Below, one piece after another: positions 32,631 to 44,030 of a stretch of DNA of 64,000 nt. Position 1 is the first letter of the stretch; each line of letters starts with the position of its first letter. The notes beneath the pieces were generated by a model, which saw nothing but the letters and a program-made list of their open reading frames with translations, was not told the origin of the DNA and did not search any database. The position numbers and the translations under genes were made by a program. The stretch covers positions 1-64,000 of the forward strand of contig MSJI02000813.1 of assembly GCA_001931905.2 (NCBI GenBank), given 5' to 3'. Source of the DNA: Cladosporium sp. IMV 00045 (taxonomy: Eukaryota; Ascomycota; Dothideomycetes; Cladosporiales; Cladosporiaceae).

Positions 32631-33688
32631 AGAGCGGAAAGCGCAGAATTAGGTCGTATGCAAGAGAGTTCTAGGGAAGTCGTCTGCGCAAGGGATGATA
32701 TGTTTTGATAAGAATGTTTTTGGTAGGTGGTCGAGATGGCGAAAGAAGAGTGGCTAAGTGGCTACATGTAAGGAGGTGGTGTGGTCAATTTCTACATGTA
32801 GTGTAACATAAGCTCGGCGGGATGATGCAATGTTTTCGGGAGTGAGTCTAATAGCACATGTAAACAAACATCAGATCATCTACCACTGCACTTCCCAATA
32901 CTTGACAATCATCTCACTTGAGTGCGAAACCTGCTTCGGTGGTTCTAGCATAACGATCAGTAACTCAGGACTTCTCCTATTAGCATATGCATGCTCTCAA
33001 AAGCCCAATCAATGACAAAGCATGGTCTCAAGCAATATGCTGCGTCGCTACAACTTGATTGAGACGCAGGGATGCGCATTTGATAAGATTGTACGAAAAT
33101 GACCTCGAGGGGAAGACAGAAAGATGAGGTATCAGGTCACATGATCCAGCACAGCAGGAAGATCCGATCAGCGCCTTATCGGATTATGCACGCCATCGTC
33201 ACACTAGGCGCCTTCGGAGCCCCTCGATTCGACAATGCAACTCGTGGTAGATCACCCCGGGATTCGGAAAGAGGGGCACCAGAATCAACACTATGCTCCT
33301 GCCAGAAAGATCTCTCACGAACCGACATACTCTCCTTCGAATCCACCTTGATCGAAAAGCACAGTCTCTGCCGCAATGCGTGTGTCTCCGAGCAGCTGCA
33401 CCTCGTCCAAGCTGGGCATACGGGACTGCGCCCCTCTGGCAGTATGCTGTTGCGACGTCAGTTTGGGGGCCGCCTCAAACCTCTGTCTGCTCGCTCTTCA
33501 TTGCAGTACTTAGCGATTCGTGATTTTGGTTCTACCTCCGACTGGACAATTCACTTCATTACATTCCTACCACTTTAGACTGTTCCAGTCTTTCTTCCTG
33601 TCGACGCCTTCCATCACCCTTTTGCATGTCGTCCTTGACCTTGTTCCTGTTGATTGCCGGGATTTGCGCATGCACCTTCAGGAACACT
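32631..33688. other. Intergenic between C2H2 genes A and B
   Basis: This is a 1-kb gap with no supported gene. It should contain the 3' end of gene A and the promoter of gene B. Open frame 33099-33578 has no recognisable content. Confidence 0.35.
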
Positions 33689-35042
33689 ATGGCTAACGTC
33701 CCTGACCCGGGTGCGAATGCGACATCTCCCACCCGCTCCAATCCCGAAGACAGTATTGAGGTCGTACTTATGTCAGCTATCCGCAGCTCTTCGTCAGAAC
33801 CATTCTACGATGTTAGTCGACTTCCAATTCTATGGACTCCTGCACATTTCGAGATACTGACCATGTCTAGGCTCCACTTCCTTCAGCTCCAAGCGTACAA
33901 CACGATGAAGAGTTGCCCGAGAGCAACTACTTTGCTGAGGCCTTCTTCCCGAACAACTATCCTTCACCTGATGGAGTCCATGTCTTCGATCCCTACCCGA
34001 TATTATCGCACCGAAGGGCGCAAACCACGCACGAACCGGACCTTCGGCGAGATAGTGTCGCAATCAGCACCGCTGACGAACGCAGCGTAGTCCAAAAGAC
34101 TGTATCTCATCATGGGAATCATACGAGCCCTTCAAAAGAGCAGGATGTCGCTGTGGACCTGGCTTCTATCGACGTGTCATTGGTGGAATCTATTGATTGG
34201 GATACTGGCTCATCACAACCAAGACCAATTGAGAGTCCGTACGAGGACACTGCTGTGGAAGACCGAAACCATTTGGGGCATCAGGAGGAAGAAAGACTTA
34301 CCAGTATACTTCATGACACCTCGGAGCCCTATAGCATCGCCAATGCTGTAGGGCGGCCGGAGAGAACAGAGCGCCTCGAAAGAACACTCAGCACCCTGTC
34401 CGAAGTTGCCTCTGCAGGTCGATCGAACATCGATTGCAGTATTTGCGGCAGAGCTTTCAAGAATAAGAATGGCCTCCAGTAAGATCTGCCTATTCTCGTT
34501 TTACTCGTTCCGACGCTAACAGCATTCAAAGACACCATAAGGTAGTGCATAACGGTGCAAAGAAGCGTCGATACAAGTGTTCATCTTGCCACAAGGGGTT
34601 CAGATATCCCAAGGACCTTCGTCGCCACGAGCTCACACATGGCGAAGCGAGTCATATTTGCCTCGAATGCGGCACCCGGTTCAAGCGCCTGGACCATCTT
34701 CAGCGCCATCAGAAAGGTCACATTGCCAGCTCAGCCGACGGAATTCTGCACCCTCGCACGTCCATGAATTATTCGAGCCGACCCCAATCCCGTGGACGCT
34801 TGCCGAGTTTCGATCAGAGCTCACAAGGCCCTTCTTCTGCCTTAGCAATTGAGGAGGCACCTCTTCGCAACCAAGAACTCTTGAGCAACGCACGAAACCA
34901 ACTAGCAGAGGACAACTTAGAGCCTCCTGCTTTCCAGAATGTCATGGCTTCGCCTCCTGTACCGCATCTTCCAGGTTCGGACTCCGTCTTTACGCCCTCC
35001 GGAAGTTCCACTAGCAGCAGGTCATTTTCTCCAGATGTGTGA
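33689..35042 (+). CDS. C2H2 zinc-finger transcription factor B of the 31-41 kb cluster
   Basis: Exons are 33689-33811, 33871-34478 and 34532-35042 (413 aa) with introns of 59 and 53 nt; the last has a GCTAAC branch site. An acidic, Ser-rich N-terminal region is followed by three fingers: finger 1 (CSICGRAF, Cys230/233, His246/250), finger 2 (CSSCHKGF...KDLRRHELTH) and finger 3 (CLECGTRF...DHLQRHQKGH). A Ser/Pro-rich tail of about 100 residues follows. The finger-1 intron splits a Gln codon two before the first zinc His, phase 2. An in-frame ATG at 33626 would add 21 hydrophobic residues resembling a signal peptide, which is unlikely for a nuclear factor, so the second ATG was chosen. Confidence 0.83.
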
Positions 35043-37243
35043 TCGCTGGTCCAGGCTCGGTGTATGTGCCAGGATGCCTCTCATTGTCGGATTCTATTTT
35101 TTTTTTTCTTTTTCTTTTTTCTTCCCTCGCATACATGTTTCGTGCAGATATTTCTCATTTGCTTTTTCTCGTGCAACATGCTGATAATGATTTGTTGACG
35201 ATTTGTTGATGATCTGTTTGTTTGTTTTCCTTTCCACCATATTTGGTCGCATACCCCTCTCGTTGTTGTTCTTGTTTGTTTTCATTTTTTTTTTTCGGGG
35301 ACTAAGCATGTATTACCTTTTGGAGATAGAGGAGTTAGTATGGAAATCAGACGAAGAATGACCATATATGTTGGAAGTGCCCATCCATATGAGATGTATA
35401 TGTGAGAGTGATGTGATTCATCTAATAAATGGTTTCAAAGTGACTGTCACATCCTTTTGAGGAATTTTTCTCACGCGGGCGAGAGGCTCGGGCAGCCGGG
35501 CATCAGATGCCATGCTCGCCCATTGGCTATAATGCAGCCACCCATCAATTCTGTGCCATGACCAGCATCCTATAACACAACCTGTTATCTGAAACCCGTT
35601 TATGTTTGACGTGTAAGGCTTCCATACATGTAAGCTGACGAGTTTGCAGCGCCATGAGCCCAATTGGGCGGCTTTCAGGCCTTTGCCTGCCTGAACAGTG
35701 ACGGTTGAGAAGAGCTCATTCGACGCTGCACGCTCAGCGGCGTTGGGATCCATTCGCAGAGATGTCTTGCATTCATCGAATCAATAATGAAGTAGTGCCA
35801 TTATGGTGACGTGACATGGTTCATGACTAGGTTTTTTTCGTGGGTGGGTCGTCCGCGAACGGACATGGAGCGATGAAAGCTTGTGTTCATCACCGCCATA
35901 AAACCTCGACTACAGATGCCCATGTCTGCTCCAATTCTCTTTCCAAGGTATACGGCTCTTGAATCTTTGTGCCAAAAGAAGGCAGTTGCTCAGCGTCTCC
36001 ACGATGCAGCAATGTGCCATTGGACGTTGTACCGATCCCTGCAGCCTCGCGTCGCACCGAGGGTAGCGACATCACGAACACGCGTTCGCAGGCATGTCTT
36101 CAACCTTCGTTCACACATCGCTCTTCCCAGCTTGAAAGGACAACATATACGCTCCATCGGAAGGAGAGTGCAGCGTCGGGACAGACCAATGCTTGAACTC
36201 CAGAAACCAGCCCTGCACCACAGCGACGCGCAGCATAGCTTCTCAATCTCATGTGGGAAACTTCAACAATGGATTGCGTTCTTTCGAAATCCGCCTCTTT
36301 CTTTCCAGAACTCAAAGAATCAAGAATCCCTCGTAGCTGCTGCGTTTACGACAACGACATTCGGAAGACTTCGAACGGTTTGCGATGGGACTGCCGTCCT
36401 TGGGCGTGGACGTGTCAACCTGCTTTCGGTTCTGGATAGTCGTAAGTGATCTCAAAGCTCTTTGATTATACTAACAGACCTCTGATCCTGCTCATGGGCG
36501 TCTATAAAGGTCCTCTTCATCGCTCTCGGGCTTGACATCAGTGATCGAAGTCGGCCAAGCCATGGCTACGTTTTTACGCTGCCAGAAGCCGATATTAATG
36601 AGCATTGAGGGCACCCAGGCAATGCAATGGGCAAGGTCAAGGACCCAGCTATCCACGAGAGTGAGATGAAGACGATTGACCTGATCTGATCTTGCCGCCG
36701 AGGCGTTCAGCCGCTATGCAGGTGAGGACTCGATCAGGCTACGCTCATGCATCCAGAGCGGAGTAAACATGATCCACAGCTAGGTCAAATAGCCTTACTC
36801 TTGCCTCTGTTGAAGTCGCTCTGTCCCTCCCTCTCGGACAGTTCACTACTATCGTTTAATAGATCAGTATGGCACACAGTGTCCCGACGTCGTCATCGCC
36901 CGCGCGAACCATGTGTGGATTTGCGCAGCCGGCTTTCTGGGATGAGGAGGCCACACCCGCCTCACCAGGACTACTATACCTACCCTGTCACCCACCTACG
37001 ATCTCCCACCTTCCACCGCCTGCAACTCTGCAACATTCATTCCTCGGGCATCAGCAACCAGCGTGTATTACTATCTCACTTTGGTTCTTATTCCTCGTAC
37101 GGTGGCTGGTAATTGTGTACAGCAGCGATTAAACCCTCACGTCGCTCTTTTGCACCGCTGCCACCACACCAAGCCATCACCGCTATCCCCGCCTACACAC
37201 TACGCCATCCCAAGTCTGTTTACTATCCACAGTTGTACACATT
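35043..37243. other. 2.2-kb intergenic region with T-rich tracts
   Basis: T/C-rich tracts at about 35096-35125 and 35283-35296 lie just after gene B and probably belong to its 3' flank. Open frames at 35418-35753 (-), 35883-36449 (+) and 36747-37132 (+) show no recognisable domains. The promoter of gene C should lie at the right end. Confidence 0.35.
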
Positions 37244-38618
37244 ATGAGCTTCTTTCAAGACACATATGCATACATTTTCGGAAGTGACGATGCGACCAAC
37301 TACCTAGGAGGTGCTACTGAGGATCAAGGAGGTGTAAGTGAACAAACAGCTGTCACACACTGGCAGTGCTTGCCGCACATCTACAAGAACACTACTGACT
37401 GCCCTAAGGCGAGCTTCGTTGACGATGACGGAAGCTATCATGGATATCCAACAGACGGAGATGACTCCCCAGAGGCTCTAACGCTTCCGATCGATGATGA
37501 TCCCTTCGGTCCCATCGGTGAGCTAAGCGCCTCTGGTCTTCTGTTCGGCGGTACGGCAGACTTCGAAAATGAAACCGAGATGAGGACGCAGTCGACCTTG
37601 AATGGGCATTCGCAGGATAATCTCGACCCAAATCTCGACCCGGCTCTCTTTCAAGACTCCAACAGCAGAAACTCTGTTCGCATCAAGTATGAGCACGCCA
37701 ACACGCAGTCAGAAGTTTCTTTCAACGGCACTGGTGAGATCTACACGCCCAGTCGCAGCCCTGTGCCAACCGATGGCGCAGTAGGAGGTAGCAGTCGCTC
37801 GCCGTATGAGTTTCCTGTCTTTCTCGAGTTGCAGCCTTGGCCGGAGTTTACTCCACGCGACTCTCTCTCTCACCACAACGCAGCTGGCGCAGACGATGCG
37901 GATCTGACCAGCCTGAATGTTTTGCGACCGGCTCAGGAGACCTCGGAGATTGAGATGCAGGTGGACGACTCTCACGTCGATGTGCCTGGAGAGCATGTCT
38001 CATTCAGAGAGGAGGATCCAGTCGACGCGTTGGGTTTCCCGGGCGGTGATCAGACATTTTATGATCAGCGCTACTTTTTCCAGACTGCCGGCCAAATAGG
38101 TGTGGACGGTGCCGGGGTTAGCAGTCAGATCGTCACGCAGCCGATCCAGGCCCTGCCGGGAACTACAATGCCGGTGACCAACATTGGCTTCAATGTCTGT
38201 GAGGACACTGTCCTAGATGAAGAGCAAGGACCGACCTTTGCGTGCGATTTCCGTGGTTGTGATCGGGTCTTTGACCAGCAAGGCAAGCTGAGGTATGTTG
38301 AAGCGTCTCGCAGACTCCCCATCTAGCAGTCGCTGATCGAATCGTAGTAAACACCAGGCATATCACGAGCTTCCTCTCAAGTGCAAGCAGTGCAATGTAC
38401 GCTGCGCAGATGAAAGGGACCTGAAACGCCATATCAATAAGCACCAACGTTCCGAGACATGGCACTGCCGTTACGGCAACTGCGTCAAAAGCTTCACGCG
38501 CAAAGACAACACCCTGAGGCATGTGGAGACACACCACGGGATTACCGGTGCGGCACGAGGGGCCCACGTCTGGTGTCATCGCACTCAGGCCACAGCCACT
38601 GAGAACACCCAAGGCTAG
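37244..38618 (+). CDS. C2H2 zinc-finger transcription factor C of the 31-41 kb cluster
   Basis: Exons are 37244-38292 and 38348-38618 (439 aa), with a 55-nt GT-AG intron. The N-terminal ~330 residues are strongly acidic and low-complexity, like an activation domain. Three C-terminal fingers follow: finger 1 (CDFRGC, Cys334/339, His352/356), finger 2 (CKQCNVRC...RDLKRHINKH) and finger 3 (CRYGNC...RKDNTLRHVETH). The intron splits a Ser codon two before the first zinc His in phase 2, as in A, B and D. The tail is only about 28 residues. It is inferred to be a DNA-binding regulator with unknown targets. Confidence 0.84.
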
Positions 38619-40346
38619 ACGATCCTCCGGCAGCAATTTGCTTGATGATTTTTCGACACAGTCCGACATCTTCGCGATCTCCCATCCAGAACATGGCCGC
38701 ATCACACCGGTGTTGTACGCCAGTCATCGCGCCATCATCGTTGCTCTTCCTCGACAACTGTGCTGTGCGGTCTCGTCTCTTTTGTCGTTTCTTCCTGATC
38801 TCGACTTCGACCGAACGCTCCAACCTAGACCGACAACTTCAGACTTCCTTCCAAGTCGAATGGGCTGTGTCGGTCGTTGATCAAGTCATCCCGAGGTCCA
38901 TCCATGATCTCATTCCCCAACATCCCCTTCCCGAAATTCATTTGGCGAGCTGGTGCATGCTTTTTTCGTATTGACCTTCTTTCCTTGTTCCCTTTTTTCC
39001 TCGTTTTCTTATTTCCTTGGGGTCATCGGCGGGTTCGGCGTCACTTGGTTCGACGGGATGGGAATTGTTGGTTCGAAAGAAGGTTGATTGGGACGATACC
39101 CACGTATCACGATGGTATTCGATGGCTGAAAAGGTGTTGTTGGCGAGCCGTTGGAAAGAGAAGGGCTGGGTTACAACAGGACGGTTTACAAGGCGCGAAG
39201 GCGGCGCACAGGGAAATGGATAAAGGCTTTTCTTATATACCCCCGCCCATAACAGGCATACATATTACTTCTGATCCGCAATCCTTCCCTCCTTCGCGTT
39301 CAGCCGTAACACGGCACATGAACGCGTAATCTGATGGGGGCAGCTTGGCGGCCCTCAAGTATGATGGTCTCGCCATCGACCCCAGAGCCTCGATGGCGAT
39401 CCAACCGCTGGCCTACAGCGACATACTCTTCGCCTTGTGAAGTCACGGGTACACAACAGATACGTCCACATGCATCGCAAGTTCGAGGCTGTTACTGATG
39501 TTTCGGAGGATTGCTCATCAGGCGGCTTGCAGGCTGAGAGCGCTCGGTCAGCTGAGATGTTGGGGAGGCCGCCTTTCGGCTGCGAAAGCGGAGCGCCACT
39601 ACTGCGCGAACTGCATATTGAAGCGAGAGCGGCGTCGAGGGCTTCACCTATGGTGCAAGGCTATGGGGTTGTTATTGCTTTTGCATCGGCGGTACGGAAG
39701 CGCTATCAAACTCTCCATTTCTACAACAAGGAAGTGCACGGGAGCCACAGGCCAAGGTCGTCCCGTGTTTTGCGCGCGGCGCTTAGGCTATCAACAAATC
39801 GACGACGTGCTCGAAACGGTAGATGATGGTACATATCGCTTATTGCAGCCTTGATGTCGACTACGGGCCACGAGATGGTGTCGTGATGTATTTTGTATGC
39901 TCTGGACATATCACATGCCTCAGAATGTCGCTAGGTAGCAGTACAAGAAAGCTCAAGTTGGTGACCGATGACCAAGATCAGTGGTGTGGAGGCGTAAGAG
40001 TGGCGGCATTTGTACCAGATACTGCCCTCTGGATATGTAGTCGCTCATGGACCCAGGCTGAGAATTCCATTTCATTATTTCATGATCGTAGTATTTGCCA
40101 ACTTAAAGCGGCCAAATTCTCTCGTTGCTCATCAAATCTCATCGAACGTTAAAACTAGCTCCAGCCTCCCAAATATCAAAATTAGCACAGAACTACCTCC
40201 AACTATCGCCACAGAGAGCTGCACCAACCTGCGACAGTCCAGCAAGATGCCACCTCTCATCGAGCGAGGGCAGTAGAAAGAGAGTCGCAAGAGTGACGAC
40301 GTGGGCGATCAGAAAAATCCATACCAAGGGCGTACATGAGATCCCG
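38619..40346. other. 1.7-kb convergent interval between C2H2 genes C and D
   Basis: A C/T-rich stretch at about 38975-39020 follows gene C. No supported gene lies here. The overlapping frames at 39437-39854 are Arg- and Ala-rich with no domain and are treated as chance. Confidence 0.35.
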
Positions 40347-41535
40347 TCAAGGCCGAGTCATCCACAGATCGTCATAGCCAGCTGGAGCAACACGGAGAAA
40401 GTCGAGTGGCTCGTAGCGACTGAATGGGTTTCGAAGAGGTAACAGTTGAGGGTCGATGGTTGGAACGTCACCAGTCATCTGCTCAAATCCGACGTCAGAG
40501 CCGCGGCCAAATCCTGAATACCATGAATGGTGCATGGGATCCGCGCGAACTTCAGCTTGATATAGATCCGCATCGGGTTGCACCAACATGGACGCCATGG
40601 AGTTATTTTCTGAAGCTGCAGTCTGGCCCCCAGGAAGAGATTGTGTTTCTGGAGGACCGAAAGAGACCGAAGGATCTAGAATGCTGGGATGTTTCTTCTT
40701 CTGGTGACGTGACAAGTTATCACTGCGGGTGTAAGGTTTTCCACATTCCTGGCATTCGAAAGGACGATCCTGAATATCGCCGTGCGTTTTTTTATGACGC
40801 TTGAGATCTTTTGGGAGTGGGCTGCTGTAACCGCACACTTCGCACCTGTGTTGGTTTTGCACTGGATCGTGATATCTGGAGTGGCGCCTGCATGCGTTTT
40901 AGTGGCTGTGTTTGCTCAAATACGGCGACAGACCATACCTGAGAGCTCGTGCGTTTTTGTAAGTCTTTCTGCAGTTGAGGCATCTGTAAACATTGACATC
41001 GGGCGCACGAGTGCTACCAGCAGCTGCCTGGCGGGCACGGTGTGTGATACCGGGTTGCTGAAGCCGCAGGGCTTCGGTGAGTTGATTCGAGCTTTCTGCG
41101 GCTGCGCCCAGAGTACGAAATCCAGGCCTCGATTCGGGGGCGACAGGAGAGGCGAGATAGGCAGTCTCGAGAGCGAGCGGATGATGCTCGCCATGGTCAG
41201 TATTCGCAGGTTGTGCGGTGGTTCCGAAAGGGTGAGTTCCCGATCTCTCAGTGATGCGAGAAGCATCGAATTTATAGCTCCCGTGCCCGCCATTAGTCTT
41301 GAAAAGTCAGTAGGATGTCGCAGAGTGTAGATGAAAGGCTGTTTGCCATCGTGTTCGTGACATTCTTTTCAGAAGAGGTACTTACACCTCCACCCACGCC
41401 TCTCAGCGAGTTCTCGCCTGTGTCCATCTCTTCGTCTGGCAGTGGCCACATTTGAAACTCTTCAGGATACCCGAGAGAGTTTGAGCTTCCTGGCTCGAGA
41501 GCGGTAAGTTGGTCTGTCATGTCACTGGAGCTCAT
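40347..41535 (-). CDS. C2H2 zinc-finger transcription factor D of the 31-41 kb cluster
   Basis: Exons are 41386-41535, 40939-41297 and 40347-40887 (349 aa), with introns of 88 and 51 nt; the first starts GTAAGT and has a CTGAC branch site. Three fingers lie in the middle: finger 1 (CLNCRKTY, Cys156/159, His172/176), finger 2 (CEVCGYSS...KDLKRHKKTH) and finger 3 (CQECGKPY...DNLSRHQKKKH). About 110 residues of Ser/Pro-rich tail follow. Intron 2 splits an Arg codon two before the first zinc His in phase 2. The KDLKRH helix of finger 2 is the same as in gene A. It lies on the opposite strand from A-C, so an inversion accompanied or followed the duplications. Confidence 0.84.
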
Positions 41536-44030
41536 AAAGCACGCTGGAATATGCTGTTGATCTAGGGTGGTAAAGGGTGAGCAGAAAACAGAGTGGAGCT
41601 CACACAATAGGCGACCAGAGCTCGAAAACCAACAAAACGCTTCTGTGGGGGAACCCTGTGGGGGTGGCCAGAGCGGCAGCAAGAAGTGAGGCTTGTCCGG
41701 TCGCCTGGCTTGGTTGTCAGGGATGAGCGGTGAGCGTGGGTCTTGTTGTTCAATTGCGGCGATCCTGGAGTGTTTAGAGAAGTAATCGAGTATCGTATAG
41801 ACACGAATGTCTACGTGCGAGACTCAATTGCTTTTGAATGCGGCTCTTGGGCCTGCGTCGAAAGTCGCATTGTAGAATGAGCTGTCGACTCGTGTGCAGA
41901 GATCGTACGTGTGTGGCTGCGTGGTACTCTCGTGAGCTGCACCTGAGCTTCGTGTATCTATCCGATGACCTCGGACGAGGCTGAATAGCATTTTTGCAGT
42001 ATATCGTGCTCCCCGACTTCATCCATTGTTCCATGATACTTGATTAGCGAAGCAGAGCCACGCCCTCGTGCAAGCATTGTCTTATAAGTTTAAAGCACTC
42101 AGGTAGGCCTGCCGGAAAACTCATGGCTTCTTCATGATGCCCAAACGCACCCTCGATTTTGCCAGAAGGCTTGTCAGCAGGCGTCCGATTCCGCGGTTCG
42201 GACCATCTGAAGCAGCAACGCTGACCAGCGGTGTCCACAGATAGGGTCGAGTTCTAGACGCGAGATTCTTTACTACACCATTCCGGGTTTTCCGTCGCTG
42301 GTCGAGGAGCTTCCACAGGAAAGAGCAAGGCCATGCAGTGACTAAATGATAGTCGCTCATAGTAAGAGACAGTTGGACTTAAAGCGAACATCTGAGGCGG
42401 AGGCGGAGGCCTAGGATCAGATCCAAAGAGACGAGAGCAGGTCATCATGATAACCATACTGGGACGAAGGTCTTTTGGTGCTACTGTTCCCAGAGGTTTC
42501 GGTCCAAAAGGGCATGCACAAGCAACCACTCGAAGGCACCATCGAGAACTTCGGCCTGTACCCGGCAATCGACGTATGCCATTCATATTGTTGCCGACAG
42601 GATTTGAGATTGAGTTGCAGAACACTGTCGAGGCCATTCCCTGAGTTTTCCAGCCGAAAGGGCATGTGCAAGCACCCATCCGAAGGCATCATCCAGCATC
42701 TCGGTCTGCACCTGGCAAGCGACGGATACTATTCACATTGTTGCCGATTAGTATCCCAATTTCGTGTGCAGAGTACTGTCGAGGTGATAGCATCGTTGAG
42801 GAAGACATGTCGACGTGGAAGTGCGAAGGCGAATCCGTGATTTACGCGCGTCTGGGGGCCTAATGAGATGAGAAGTGATGAGGCAACACGCGGCGTCTTA
42901 CTTCTTACATCGCAAAAGCGCACTCGCAACCAATTTTTGAGAGATCTTTGACGGTATAGAAGTGAAGACCGAAGATGAGCATCCGACGTCGAGGGAGAGG
43001 TGCGGTCAAAAGAGAGTTCACCCAAGCCTACCTCCTGCCTGGCGTTCGGGCACCCACCGGACAAAGGAAAGACAGGGCGGGGACGACGGGGATGATGGCT
43101 CGGACCATCGCCGCGACGGCCCACCTGTTCGCCACCCCCAAGACGACATCAACAAGGCAGACACGCATCCCACAACGACTATTGGCTAATCTACACCTTC
43201 GCCAACCGGCCAGTAAGTGAGAGGAAGCTGTAAAGGTTGCCTTGCGAGAGCAGAGAGGCTCAAGAGAGGGCCGGAGTGTCCTTCAGGGCGCGTGAGCCAC
43301 CACGCAAGGATGCGAGTGGAATTCCCAGCTAGGAGCCACTCGAAAACACAGCAAGGCAAGGTTAACCCAGCAAAAGCATGATTTTCGTGCAGAGATGCTC
43401 GTTGTATGCCACAAAGGATACACAGCATCTGCATAGCGTTTTCTTAGGGCGAGAAAACGCAGTCGAATTTCACTAGTCGATGTAAATGTGAGGCTACGCT
43501 CCTTGGCTTGCCACGTTCTTGTGTACATACTTCAATACAGCCATTTCATAATTTTGTTTTTCTTTTCTCATGGCTAATGTCACCCTGTCCTTAGGAAGAT
43601 AGGTAGGTTTCATATAGCTTCGTAAAACGCAGGGGAGCCCCGTCCTAGGAGTGCCTCCCGAAGCCACGCTGCGAGCTATCTCTTTACAAGGAGCATACAT
43701 CCACACCGCCGGCAACCTGCATCTGTCTATACGTTGTGAAGCATATAGTACCGTTTTATGGAGGAGCCCGAATACGCTGGGCCTCAAAATACGATGAATC
43801 AGATCAGGTCTCTTACGAAAAGCACTCCATGATGCAGATTTTGCTAGTCGTCTTTGATGTTTCTGCTCGGTCTCCTGGTACGTTGACTTAAGTCACATCT
43901 GATATGGAATACATTTCTGGATTCACATCTCTCTATTCAATTCGAATGTGTGTGCTCAGCATGACCCAACTTCCCATTCCCAGGCGACCACAACGGATCA
44001 AGACGAGTCCGATGATTACTCTCCGACCAA
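41536..44030. other. 2.5-kb intergenic region containing a tandem duplication
   Basis: This region contains the promoter of C2H2 gene D and the 150-bp tandem duplication at 42486-42785. No gene is supported. Frames over the duplication are open on both strands (for example plus 42475-42840) but show no recognisable domain. Confidence 0.4.
42486..42785. repeat. Imperfect tandem duplication, two 150-bp units
   Basis: Unit 1 (about 42486-42635) and unit 2 (about 42636-42785) align end to end with a period of 150 bp. For example, GGCATG lies at 42511 and again at 42661, ATTCACATTGTTGCCGA-like text occurs once in each unit, and ACTGTCGAGG ends both. The units have diverged by scattered substitutions with no obvious length change. 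The period is a multiple of three, and a frame is open across both on each strand, but no protein family was recognised. Confidence 0.75.

Noticed and set aside
33626..33688. Upstream start adding a signal-peptide-like segment to C2H2 gene B
   Set aside because: A secretion signal is not expected on a nuclear regulator. The second ATG (33689) was preferred, although the first cannot be excluded.
35883..36449. 188-codon plus-strand frame
   Set aside because: Composition is Arg-, His- and Ser-rich without any domain. No plausible intron extends it.
39437..39854. Two overlapping plus-strand frames of about 120-130 codons
   Set aside because: Neither shows protein-like motifs, and each contradicts the other.
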